DNA of 6,155 bases from DATGEP01 sp035310125 (GTDB lineage Bacteria; Chloroflexota; Ktedonobacteria; Ktedonobacterales; JADMIN01), in the NCBI GenBank assembly GCA_035310125.1, contig DATGEP010000204.1:1-6155 (forward strand). The letters are read 5' to 3'. Below are positions 1-5,255 of this stretch, piece after piece. A program made the translations under genes and the position numbers. The notes under the pieces are model-generated. The model saw only the letters and a list, made by a program, of their open reading frames with translations, had not been told where the DNA came from and searched no databases. Within the stretch, counting starts at the first letter, position 1, and the number at the start of each line of letters is the position of its first letter.

Positions 1-2
1 GC

Positions 3-857
3 CAGCTATTGAGCCATCAGGCCGGCGTCTGCGCCATTGACGAGCCGCTAGACCTGAAAAAGCTGGCCGACCCCGATCTGGTCGCCGCGGCCATGGCCCG
101 GCAAAAGCCCGCCTGGGAACCCGGCGCCCGTCATGGCTACCACGGTATATCGCTCGGCTGGTACGAGAGCGAGCTGGTGCGGCGTACAGATCCCCAACAT
201 CGCACCATCGGTCGCTTCTTTCAGGATGAGGTCGCCCGCCCGCTGAATGTCGAGTTCTACATTGGCCTGCCCGCCGAAATTCCCCAGGCGCGGATAGCCC
301 GCATAGACGCCTACAAGAAGTGGCAGCTGCTCTTCAACATGGACAAGATGCCGCGCCCCTTTGTGATGGGCTTCCTCAATCCGTTCTCCATCACCTTCCG
401 CACCTTCGCCAACCCCAAGATCATTGGCGAGCCGTCCGGGTACAACGATCGCCGCGTGCAGAGCCTGGAGCTGCCCGCGTCCAGCGGTATTGGATTGGTG
501 CGCGACATGGCCAGAGCCTACAGTGAATTCGCCACCGGTGGCGTCCAGCTGCGCCTTCGCGAAGAAACCCTCAACGCGCTCAAGCAGCCCGCCACCCCAC
601 CACGTGATGGTCTCCTAGACGTAGTGCTCGGCGTAGAGACCATCTTCTCCCTGGGCTACGCCAAACCGTTTCCCGATTTTCAGTTTGGCCTCAACGAGGA
701 GGCCTTTGGCACCCCCGGTGCTGGCGGCTCGTTCTGCTTCGCGGACCCAGCAGCGCGGATCGGCTTTGCCTACGCCCCCAACAAGACCGGCTTTTATCTC
801 TGGGATGATCCCCGCGAGAAGCACCTGCGCGATGCCGTCTATCGCTGCCTCGCCTGA
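3..857 (+). CDS. Serine hydrolase, beta-lactamase/esterase fold (5' end missing)
   Basis: This is the C-terminal 284 residues of a protein of the serine beta-lactamase/class C-like esterase superfamily (Pfam beta-lactamase family). The reading frame is open through the left edge. The first visible codons read QLLSHQAG, matching the conserved LL(S/T)H.(S/A)G segment that follows the SxxK nucleophile motif, so the nucleophile lies outside the window. At about residues 38-48 there is a W-x-PG...HGYHG...GW block, the position of the Tyr of the Y-x-N-type motif, followed by ELVRR and an F-x-x-E-x-x-x-PL segment. Near the end, FGTPGAGGS...FADP occupies the third-motif position (K-T-G in class C enzymes). 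Family members I know usually carry His where this has Thr (codon 711-713). Such proteins hydrolyse esters or amides, and substrates cannot be predicted. The stop TGA is at 855-857, and the gene converges on obg. The superfamily is confident; the exact function is unknown. Confidence 0.85.
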   Translation, partial: QLLSHQAGVCAIDEPLDLKKLADPDLVAAAMARQKPAWEPGARHGYHGISLGWYESELVRRTDPQHRTIGRFFQDEVARPLNVEFYIGLPAEIPQARIARIDAYKKWQLLFNMDKMPRPFVMGFLNPFSITFRTFANPKIIGEPSGYNDRRVQSLELPASSGIGLVRDMARAYSEFATGGVQLRLREETLNALKQPATPPRDGLLDVVLGVETIFSLGYAKPFPDFQFGLNEEAFGTPGAGGSFCFADPAARIGFAYAPNKTGFYLWDDPREKHLRDAVYRCLA

Positions 858-880
858 TGCCCATCTGGGAGCTACGCACC

Positions 881-921
881 TTCACCCCCCTCTCCTCGCC
901 GGAGAGGCGCCGGGGGTGAGG
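881..921. repeat. Imperfect GC-rich hairpin between convergent genes, REP-like and possibly a two-way terminator
   Basis: An outer stem TCACCCCC (882-889) pairs with GGGGGTGA (912-919). An inner stem CTCTCC (890-895) pairs with GGAGAG (901-906), closing the loop TCGCC. Five unpaired bases (907-911) sit on the right arm. It fills the 67-bp gap between the stops of the serine hydrolase and obg, so it could end transcripts from both sides, although neither side has a T run. Its conceptual translations (HPPLLAGE, PPAPLRRGEGG) resemble those I associate with short palindromic elements dispersed in many bacterial genomes. The structure is seen directly; membership in a dispersed family is inference. 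Confidence 0.6.
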
Positions 922-924
922 TCC

Positions 925-2238
925 CTAGAACTCCTCGCCCCACGTGAGGTCCACCTTGCCAAAATGTACATGATCGCCCGGCATCACACCCGCCTGCTCC
1001 AGCGCCTCCGTCACGCCCAGCTTGCGCATTTGCCGCTCCAGCCGCTCCATCGCCTCCCCGCTCTCCGTGTCGGTCATCGCCACCATGCGCTCGATGCGCT
1101 TCCCGCGTACGCGGAAGCCGTCCTCCATCTCCTCCACGATGAAGGCGTCCTCCGGCTCGGGACGCAGCACCGTGCCCGTCGCCGCCACCTCGGCGGTCAG
1201 CCGCTTCCGCTGCTCCTCCTCGTCGCGCTGGATCTCGGTCAGCCGCCGCGCCGTCTCGTTCATCAGCTCGCGCACACCCTCGCGTGTCGCCGACGAGATC
1301 GCGAAAACCGGCAGCCCAGCCTCCTCCGCGCGCTGCTTCAGCGCGGGCCACTTGTCGCGGGCCTCCTGCAAGTCCATCTTCGTCAGCACCACAAACTGCG
1401 GGCGCGTCGCCAGCTCCGGGCTATACTCCTCCAGCTCGCGATTGATGGCCGCGAATTCCTCCCACGGACCGCGCTCCGAGAGTCCGTCAATCAGGTGCAG
1501 CAGCAATCGTGTCCGCTCCACATGGCGCAGGAACTCATGACCCAGGCCCACCCCCTGCGCCGCGCCTTCGATCAAGCCGGGGATGTCGGCGAGGACGAAG
1601 CTGGTATCACCCCCGTGCGCTGGATCACCCACCACGGCAACGCCCAGGTTCGGCACGAGCGTCGTGAAGGGATAGTCGGCGATCTTGGGCTGCGCCGCCG
1701 TCACCACCGAAAGCAGTGTGGATTTGCCCGCATTGGGATAGCCCACCAGCCCCACATCGGCGATGAGCTTCAGCTCAAGCTCCAGCGTCACCACTTCGCC
1801 CGGCTCGCCGCGCTGCGCCTCACGCGGCGCCTGATTTGTGGAGGTAGCGAAGTGCACGTTGCCCAGCCCGCCACGCCCGCCGCGTGCTACCAGCACCCGC
1901 TGCCCCGGCTCGGTCAGATCGGCGATCAGCTCACCCGTCTCGGCATTGCGAGCGACCGTGCCCGCCGGCACCTTCAGGATCAGATCGTCGCCCTTCGCGC
2001 CGTGCATCTTCTGCATGGCGCCCGCTCCGCCGGACTTCGCCTTGTGATGCGGGTGAAAATGGTAGTCTACCAGCGTGTTCATGCCCCGGTCGGCTTCCAG
2101 ATAGATACTGCCGCCGCGCCCGCCGTCGCCCCCATCCGGTCCGCCCATCGGCACGAATTTCTCGCGCCGGAAGTGCTTGGATCCGTTGCCGCCGTTGCCC
2201 GCCGTCACATAAATCTTGGCTCTATCATAGAACTGCAT
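925..2238 (-). CDS. obg: Obg/CgtA ribosome-assembly GTPase
   Basis: This 437-residue protein is a full-length Obg GTPase, a factor for large-subunit ribosome maturation and stress or cell-cycle signalling. The glycine-rich Obg fold spans about 1-158 (AGNGGNGS, GGPDGGDGGRGG, GGRGGLGN). The G domain runs from about 159 to 333: G1 GYPNAGKS at 166-173, G2 YPFTT at 189-193, G3 DIPG at 219-222 region, G4 TKMD at 286-289 (Thr in place of the commoner Asn), and G5 SSA at 315-317. A C-terminal OCT domain (about 356-437, ending DLTWGEEF) is present, as in Gram-positive Obg proteins. I chose the ATG at 2238 because a GGGGAG ribosome site lies 9 nt upstream and the product then begins MQFYDRAKIYV, like the family. 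An in-frame ATG three codons earlier (2247) abuts that site directly and is less likely. The long open frame reaching 2424 runs through the tRNA and is not coding. The tRNA upstream is on the same strand and may share its transcript. Confidence 0.97.
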   Translation of the reverse strand: MQFYDRAKIYVTAGNGGNGSKHFRREKFVPMGGPDGGDGGRGGSIYLEADRGMNTLVDYHFHPHHKAKSGGAGAMQKMHGAKGDDLILKVPAGTVARNAETGELIADLTEPGQRVLVARGGRGGLGNVHFATSTNQAPREAQRGEPGEVVTLELELKLIADVGLVGYPNAGKSTLLSVVTAAQPKIADYPFTTLVPNLGVAVVGDPAHGGDTSFVLADIPGLIEGAAQGVGLGHEFLRHVERTRLLLHLIDGLSERGPWEEFAAINRELEEYSPELATRPQFVVLTKMDLQEARDKWPALKQRAEEAGLPVFAISSATREGVRELMNETARRLTEIQRDEEEQRKRLTAEVAATGTVLRPEPEDAFIVEEMEDGFRVRGKRIERMVAMTDTESGEAMERLERQMRKLGVTEALEQAGVMPGDHVHFGKVDLTWGEEF

Positions 2239-2247
2239 CGTCGCCAT

Positions 2248-2253
2248 CTCCCC
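2248..2253 (-). promoter_or_regulatory. Ribosome binding site of obg
   Basis: GGGGAG on the minus strand lies 9 nt before the ATG at 2238 and 0 nt before the ATG at 2247. The spacing favours the inner start. It sits just downstream of the hairpin at 2264-2292. Confidence 0.6.
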
Positions 2254-2258
2254 GACAC

Positions 2259-2292
2259 AAAAGGGCGGGGTCGCCCGGAAGGCTTCCCCGCC
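2259..2292 (-). terminator. Terminator- or attenuator-like hairpin between tRNA and obg
   Basis: Read on the minus strand, GGCGGGG (2292-2286) pairs perfectly with CCCCGCC (2270-2264). The 15-nt loop contains an inner GCC/GGC pairing. A single C and then TTTT (2262-2259) follow the stem. This is a plausible short intrinsic terminator for the tRNA transcript, although the T run is minimal. The run ends only 20 nt before the obg start, which leaves no room for a separate obg promoter downstream of it. obg expression from the left-going promoter would therefore require readthrough, or the hairpin may be an attenuator or a leader structure near the ribosome site. Confidence 0.45.
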
Positions 2293-2325
2293 ACACTCTC
2301 GCCTGCTCTTAAAAGGCTCTTCAGG

Positions 2326-2397
2326 TGGGCCCAGCAGGATTCGAACCTGCGACCAAACGGTTATGAGCCGTCCGCTCTGCCGCTGAGCTATAGGCCC
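2326..2397 (-). tRNA. tRNA with anticodon CAT (Ile2 by lysidine modification, or elongator Met)
   Basis: The minus strand folds into a complete 72-nt cloverleaf. The acceptor stem is GGGCCTA/TGGGCCC with one T-G wobble, and the D stem is GCTC/GAGC with a 7-nt loop containing GG. The anticodon stem is GACGG/CCGTT with loop CTCATAA, putting the anticodon CAT at 2365-2363. The variable loop is TGGTC, and the T arm is GCAGG-TTCGAAT-CCTGC. The discriminator base is A. CCA is not encoded, since CCT follows the acceptor stem. It is not an initiator: position 1-72 is a G-C pair, and the anticodon stem lacks the GGG/CCC signature. The C4-G69 and C5-G68 pairs are features that TilS uses to recognise tRNA-Ile2 in E. 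coli, and the anticodon arm resembles Gram-positive Ile2 species. I therefore lean to tRNA-Ile2 (CAU, C34 modified to lysidine), but elongator tRNA-Met cannot be excluded. Confidence 0.95.
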
Positions 2398-2414
2398 GCG
2401 TATCGGCACATCGC

Positions 2415-2423
2415 AGTGTACCA
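2415..2423 (-). promoter_or_regulatory. Extended -10 promoter of the tRNA (and possibly obg)
   Basis: The minus strand carries TGGTACACT, an extended -10 element (TG-N-TACACT, 4 of 6 matches to TATAAT in the hexamer). The predicted transcription start is near 2408, about 11 nt before the mature tRNA 5' end, a usual leader length. No good -35 hexamer is visible 16-18 nt further upstream, which is tolerable for an extended -10 promoter. Confidence 0.4.
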
Positions 2424-2480
2424 CATCAGCGCCGCCTGTGGCCGTCTCATCTCCCTGGGTGGGGGTTCATCACGTCGTAG

Positions 2481-2499
2481 GGGCGTCCGGTGGACGCCC
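2481..2499. repeat. Perfect 8-bp hairpin repeat in the divergent intergenic gap
   Basis: GGGCGTCC (2481-2488) and GGACGCCC (2492-2499) form a perfect inverted repeat around a 3-nt GGT spacer, preceded by CGTAG. It lies between the left-going tRNA promoter and the right-going yceD promoter, so it terminates neither gene's transcript. Short GC-rich palindromes beginning GTAGGGGC are a type I associate with dispersed repeats in Chloroflexota and some other phyla. That assignment is inference, and the structure itself is certain. Confidence 0.6.
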
Positions 2500-2610
2500 G
2501 CCGGCTCGCGTGCGCCCATCGCCCCGCCCCACAATTCCGTTTTGATGGAACCCCTGGTTGGTGCGAGTTCGGCGTACAACGCTCGCTGGCTGATGACCCG
2601 CGCCGCGTCG

Positions 2611-2616
2611 TATACT
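2611..2616 (+). promoter_or_regulatory. Probable -10 box of the yceD promoter
   Basis: TATACT matches the TATAAT consensus at 5 of 6 positions in an otherwise GC-rich region. It would place the transcription start near 2622-2624, at the foot of the leader hairpin, giving a 5' leader of about 60 nt before the ATG at 2685. No convincing -35 element is present at 16-18 nt. Confidence 0.45.
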
Positions 2617-2623
2617 CAAGTGA

Positions 2624-2650
2624 GCGCCCCATTCAACAACCCAGGGGCGC
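2624..2650 (+). promoter_or_regulatory. Stem-loop in the yceD 5' leader
   Basis: GCGCCCC (2624-2630) pairs perfectly with GGGGCGC (2644-2650) around a 13-nt A/C-rich loop. It starts at about the predicted transcription start, so the mRNA would carry a stable 5'-terminal hairpin, a structure known to protect mRNAs from 5'-dependent decay. No T run follows, so it is unlikely to be a terminator. Confidence 0.5.
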
Positions 2651-2651
2651 A

Positions 2652-2681
2652 CCGAGGTATTCCAAGGTATTCCGAGGTATT
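2652..2681 (+). repeat. Three tandem 10-bp repeats carrying the yceD ribosome site
   Basis: Three direct 10-mers lie head to tail: CCGAGGTATT (2652-2661), CCAAGGTATT (2662-2671) and CCGAGGTATT (2672-2681). Each contains an (A/G)AGG core resembling a Shine-Dalgarno sequence. The last copy puts GAGG (2674-2677) 7 nt before the ATG at 2685, an ideal spacing, so it decides the start. The other two cores lie 10 and 20 nt further upstream. Confidence 0.8.
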
Positions 2682-2684
2682 CCC

Positions 2685-3224
2685 ATGATATACAATGTCG
2701 CGCAATTGCTCAAAGCGCCGGTTGGCACCACTCAGCGAGCCGATCTCGACGACGCCGATGAGCTGAGATTGGAAGATAACGAGGCGCAGCTTGCTGGTCC
2801 GGTAACGGGCCAGGTGCGCATGCATCGCACCAACCAGGGCGTCTTCGTGGATGGTGAGGCGCGGGTGCCGGTGGAGCTGGAATGCACGCGCTGCCTCAAG
2901 CGCTTCACGACGACGCTGTCGGTGCCGCTGCGGGAGCAGTTCTACCCGACGATTGAGGTGAACACGGGCGTGCCGGTGCCGCCACCGGAGAACGACGAGC
3001 TGTCGTTTCCCATTGACCGGAACCACTTGCTGGATCTGCGCGAGGCGATCCGGCAAAATCTGGTGCTCGCGCTGCCCATGCGCACGCTCTGCTCCGAGGA
3101 ATGCGCGGGGCTCTGCCCTACCTGCGGCAAAGACCTGAACGAAGGCCCCTGCGATTGCCCGACCGAAGTGGCGGACGAGCGCTTCTCCGCTCTGCGCGAA
3201 CTGCTCGACGCGCCGGAAGCCTGA
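2685..3224 (+). CDS. yceD: YceD/DUF177 family protein (23S rRNA accumulation protein)
   Basis: A 179-residue protein of the YceD (DUF177) family, whose members are needed for normal 23S rRNA accumulation in E. coli and plants. Their biochemical role is not settled. Visible hallmarks are the CTRCL pair (Cys 67 and 70), the PID...DLREAIRQNLVLALPM segment (about 109-132) that precedes the cysteine block, and the C-terminal cluster C136-x3-C140-x3-C144-PTC147-GKDLN...C156-D-C158. The cysteines suggest metal (probably zinc) binding. Length is normal for the family. The start at 2685 follows a GAGG site in the last of three tandem repeats, and the product opens MIYNVAQLL as expected; a longer open frame to 2490 passes through the leader and is rejected. 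In many bacteria rpmF (ribosomal protein L32) follows directly, but none is present before the convergent PfkB gene. The gene stands alone behind its own apparent promoter. Confidence 0.93.
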   Translation: MIYNVAQLLKAPVGTTQRADLDDADELRLEDNEAQLAGPVTGQVRMHRTNQGVFVDGEARVPVELECTRCLKRFTTTLSVPLREQFYPTIEVNTGVPVPPPENDELSFPIDRNHLLDLREAIRQNLVLALPMRTLCSEECAGLCPTCGKDLNEGPCDCPTEVADERFSALRELLDAPEA

Positions 3225-3241
3225 GGCGGACGGCTGAGTCG

Positions 3242-3253
3242 CAGTGTACACTG
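3242..3253. other. Perfect 12-bp palindrome downstream of yceD
   Basis: CAGTGTACACTG is fully self-complementary, with no spacer, and lies 17 bp after the yceD stop in the convergent gap 3225-3323. It could bind a dimeric regulator, but no promoter for a flanking gene faces it. The 11-mer TCGCAGTGTAC (3239-3249) also occurs at 2411-2421 over the tRNA -10 region. Confidence 0.4.
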
Positions 3254-3296
3254 AGCAAGCGGTAAAGCATAGCGGGACAATAGACGCGGGACCGGC

Positions 3297-3321
3297 GAGG
3301 GAGAGCCTCCGCCTCTCCCTC
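3297..3321. terminator. Terminator-like hairpin between yceD and the PfkB gene
   Basis: GAGGGAGAG (3297-3305) pairs perfectly over 9 bp with CTCTCCCTC (3313-3321) around a 7-nt loop. It begins 2 nt past the PfkB stop codon and follows yceD, so it could stop transcription from either direction. No T run follows on either strand, as is common for hairpins in GC-rich genomes, so true terminator activity is inferred. Confidence 0.55.
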
Positions 3322-3323
3322 CG

Positions 3324-4265
3324 CTAGCTGTGCGGCAGGACATCATACCGGGCGGCGAGGGCCGCGCGCGTCGGGATGCCATCCGTGCCCGGACGCTCAA
3401 CCGAGAGGGCGGCGACACGGTTGGCGAAGTCTACGGCGGCGGTGGGGTCGCCAGTGGCGTGCAGCTCACAGAGGAAGGCGGCGGCGAAGACATCGCCCGC
3501 GCCCGTCGGGTCCAGCTCGCGAGCGGGATACCCATGGAAGGCGGCGGGATCGTCGCCGCCGGCATACAGCAGAGCGCCCTCCGGCCCGCGGGTGACGACC
3601 ACCAGCGGGACGATCCGCGCCCAGGCGGCGATGAGAGCGTCGGCGGCGGGAATGTCGCGCGGGACACCGGGCAGGAGCGCCTCCGCGGGGATATCTGGCG
3701 CCGGCAGGAGGTCTTCGCGGCTGAGAATGAGAGCCTGGAGGCGAGGCAGAAGTGTATCCGCCTCCGCGAGCGGGCCGGGATAAACGCGGCCCGTGGCGTC
3801 CCAGCGGCGCAGCCAGCCCTGTGGTGTGGCGGCGACGAGCGCATGTGGGAAGCCAGCGGCGAAGGACGGCGGGATCTCGCCGGCCAGGGGAGCAAGCAGG
3901 ACGATGGGCGCCGCTTGCCACTCAACGGGCACGGCATCAATCGTGAGCGGTGCGGCATGGCCCCGCAGATGTTGGAGGCGCACTGGCAGGGCAGACCGCG
4001 CCGCTCTCCTGGAAGGACCGGCCGGCACGTAGATATTCTCGAACGTGGTGGCGGTGGGCGTGGGGATGTTGGCGATGGGAACGCCGGGGAGCGTGCCGCG
4101 AAGGGCGGCGAGCACATCGGCGGGAGCGCTGGTGACCACGGCGGGGCGCTGGCCAAGCTGCTGGGCGGTGCGGGCGGCGTACGTGACGCTGCCGCCAAGG
4201 CGCCAGGACCCGTCTGGCAGGAGATCGCGTGTGGCATGACCGATGACGAGGAAGTCGGGCGCCAT
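3324..4265 (-). CDS. PfkB-family carbohydrate (or nucleoside) kinase
   Basis: A 313-residue cytosolic kinase of the PfkB/ribokinase family, which phosphorylates sugars, sugar phosphates or nucleosides with ATP. It opens DFLVIGHATRDLL and then shows the di-glycine hinge GGSVTYAARTAQQLG (24-38). The second PfkB signature DPTGAGD (252-258) forms the anion hole, with D258 the likely catalytic base. FANRVAALSVERPG...GIPTR (280-300) is the usual family ending. Length matches the family; the substrate cannot be told. The ATG at 4265 is chosen by homology, but its nearest AGGAG is 14 nt away. An in-frame GTG at 4280 has AGAGGAG only 5 nt upstream and would add VQQET at the N terminus, so the start is uncertain. 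It lies 117 bp after khpB on the same strand and may be the last gene of that transcript. Confidence 0.9.
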   Translation of the reverse strand: MAPDFLVIGHATRDLLPDGSWRLGGSVTYAARTAQQLGQRPAVVTSAPADVLAALRGTLPGVPIANIPTPTATTFENIYVPAGPSRRAARSALPVRLQHLRGHAAPLTIDAVPVEWQAAPIVLLAPLAGEIPPSFAAGFPHALVAATPQGWLRRWDATGRVYPGPLAEADTLLPRLQALILSREDLLPAPDIPAEALLPGVPRDIPAADALIAAWARIVPLVVVTRGPEGALLYAGGDDPAAFHGYPARELDPTGAGDVFAAAFLCELHATGDPTAAVDFANRVAALSVERPGTDGIPTRAALAARYDVLPHS

Positions 4266-4343
4266 AGTCTCTTGCTGCACTCCTGCTCCTCTGGCGGCGC
4301 CAACCGTTTGCCACCGGTCCCGCTGGGAACTCGCCGGACGCAA

Positions 4344-4361
4344 ATACGGAGCTCCTAGTAT
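4344..4361 (-). terminator. Weak hairpin between khpB and the PfkB gene
   Basis: In the 117-bp gap between khpB and the PfkB gene, the minus strand reads ATAC-TA-GG-AGCT-CC-GTAT followed by TT. This is a short stem with a two-base bulge and a brief T run (TTT counting the last stem base). It may weakly terminate khpB transcripts or mean nothing. The gap shows no convincing promoter; CATACT at 4362-4357 resembles a -10 box but lacks a -35 partner. Confidence 0.2.
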
Positions 4362-4382
4362 GGGCGCCCGGCTTGTGGCGGA

Positions 4383-5255
4383 TCAGGCGCGGACGCCGCG
4401 CTTGAGGGAGACGACGACGCGACGCTGGTCGCCCTCGCCGGTGCTCTCGGTGGAGATGTCGCTGCTTTCGGCCAGCGCCATATGGATGATGCGTCGCTCG
4501 TTGGGTGGCATGGCTTCCAGCGTGACGGGATGGCCAGAGCGGCGCACCTGCTGAGCGATACGCTGCGCCATGGCGCGCAGGTTATGCTCGCGGCGCTCGC
4601 GGTAGCTTTCGGCGTCTACGATGATGCGCTCGCGGGCGCCGGTCTGCTTGGCGACGATGAGGCTGACGAGAAGCTGGAGCGAGGAGAGGGTATCACCACG
4701 CTTGCCGATGAGCAGACTGAGGGTGCCGGGGTCATCGCTGCGGATGTTGAGAGTGATCGGCTCTTCGTCGTTCTCCACGCCCTCAACTTCGGGAACTTCG
4801 ACGACCTCGACACCAGCGCGAATGCCCATTTGGGCCAGGATGACGCGCAGGGCCGCGACCGCCATTTCTTCGATGCTGGCATCTTCTGGAAGCACCTCAT
4901 GTAGCGGCGCCGTGGTAATCTCGTCTCCTACAACAAAGCCCTCCTCCGCCACGCCCTCATCGTACAGCTCGTTTTCGCTGCCAGTTTCCTCAACGGTGAA
5001 CGCGCCATTGTCTCCATAGAAATCCGCGCCTTCCTCGCCGTCAAGCTCACCGATAGATGCCGCAGGAGCACGGTTGGGACGGGGAACCTTCAGGTAGACG
5101 CGGACGCGCGCGTCATGGGCGCCAATGCCGCGCGTGCCGCGGCTCGGCTCTTGAAGAACGGTGATCTCGACCTCGTCGCGATTGCGACCGAGGCGAGCGA
5201 GTGCTTGAAGAATGGCGTCCTCAATGGACTTGCCGGAGGCTTCGACGCTCTCCAC
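4383..5255 (-). CDS. khpB: KhpB (Jag) RNA-binding protein
   Basis: A 290-residue KhpB/Jag protein, an RNA-binding regulator that in Gram-positives works with KhpA and influences cell division and envelope synthesis. The Jag N-terminal domain covers about 3-54 (SGKSIEDAILQALARLG...). An acidic linker (69-130) has 21 Asp/Glu and no Lys/Arg. The KH domain (about 131-205) has the loop IGKRG at 183-187 and HNLRAMAQRIA nearby. The R3H domain (about 206-286) has R254-x3-H258 in PPNERRIIHMAL. The start is GTG at 5255-5253, one base after the yidC stop (5258-5256), with AAGGGAGG 7 nt upstream inside the yidC 3' end. Translation is therefore very probably coupled to yidC. The gene order yidC-khpB is conserved in many bacteria. 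The product is typical of the family, with a longer linker than compact members. Confidence 0.95.
   Translation of the reverse strand: MESVEASGKSIEDAILQALARLGRNRDEVEITVLQEPSRGTRGIGAHDARVRVYLKVPRPNRAPAASIGELDGEEGADFYGDNGAFTVEETGSENELYDEGVAEEGFVVGDEITTAPLHEVLPEDASIEEMAVAALRVILAQMGIRAGVEVVEVPEVEGVENDEEPITLNIRSDDPGTLSLLIGKRGDTLSSLQLLVSLIVAKQTGARERIIVDAESYRERREHNLRAMAQRIAQQVRRSGHPVTLEAMPPNERRIIHMALAESSDISTESTGEGDQRRVVVSLKRGVRA

Noticed and set aside
2248..2424. N-terminal extension of the obg frame to an ATG at 2424
   Set aside because: The extension is a translation of the tRNA gene and the hairpin. Obg family starts and the GGGGAG site support 2238.
2388..2652. Several 60-codon minus-strand frames in the tRNA-yceD gap
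   Set aside because: They lack family resemblance, overlap one another, and one runs into the tRNA. No ribosome site or promoter supports them.
2652..2681. Possible start of a CRISPR or larger satellite array
   Set aside because: There are only three contiguous 10-bp units, with no spacers. The better explanation is a local duplication around the ribosome site.
685..2688. A 667-codon plus-strand open frame spanning obg and the tRNA
   Set aside because: It is antisense to the unmistakable obg gene and the tRNA. It contains the typical tRNA mistranslation WAQQDSNLRPNGYEPSALPLSYRP in part and no recognisable domain, so it is an artefact of high GC content.
3330..4358. A 342-codon plus-strand frame opposite the PfkB gene
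   Set aside because: It is glycine/arginine-rich shadow coding with no domain, whereas the minus strand carries both PfkB signatures.
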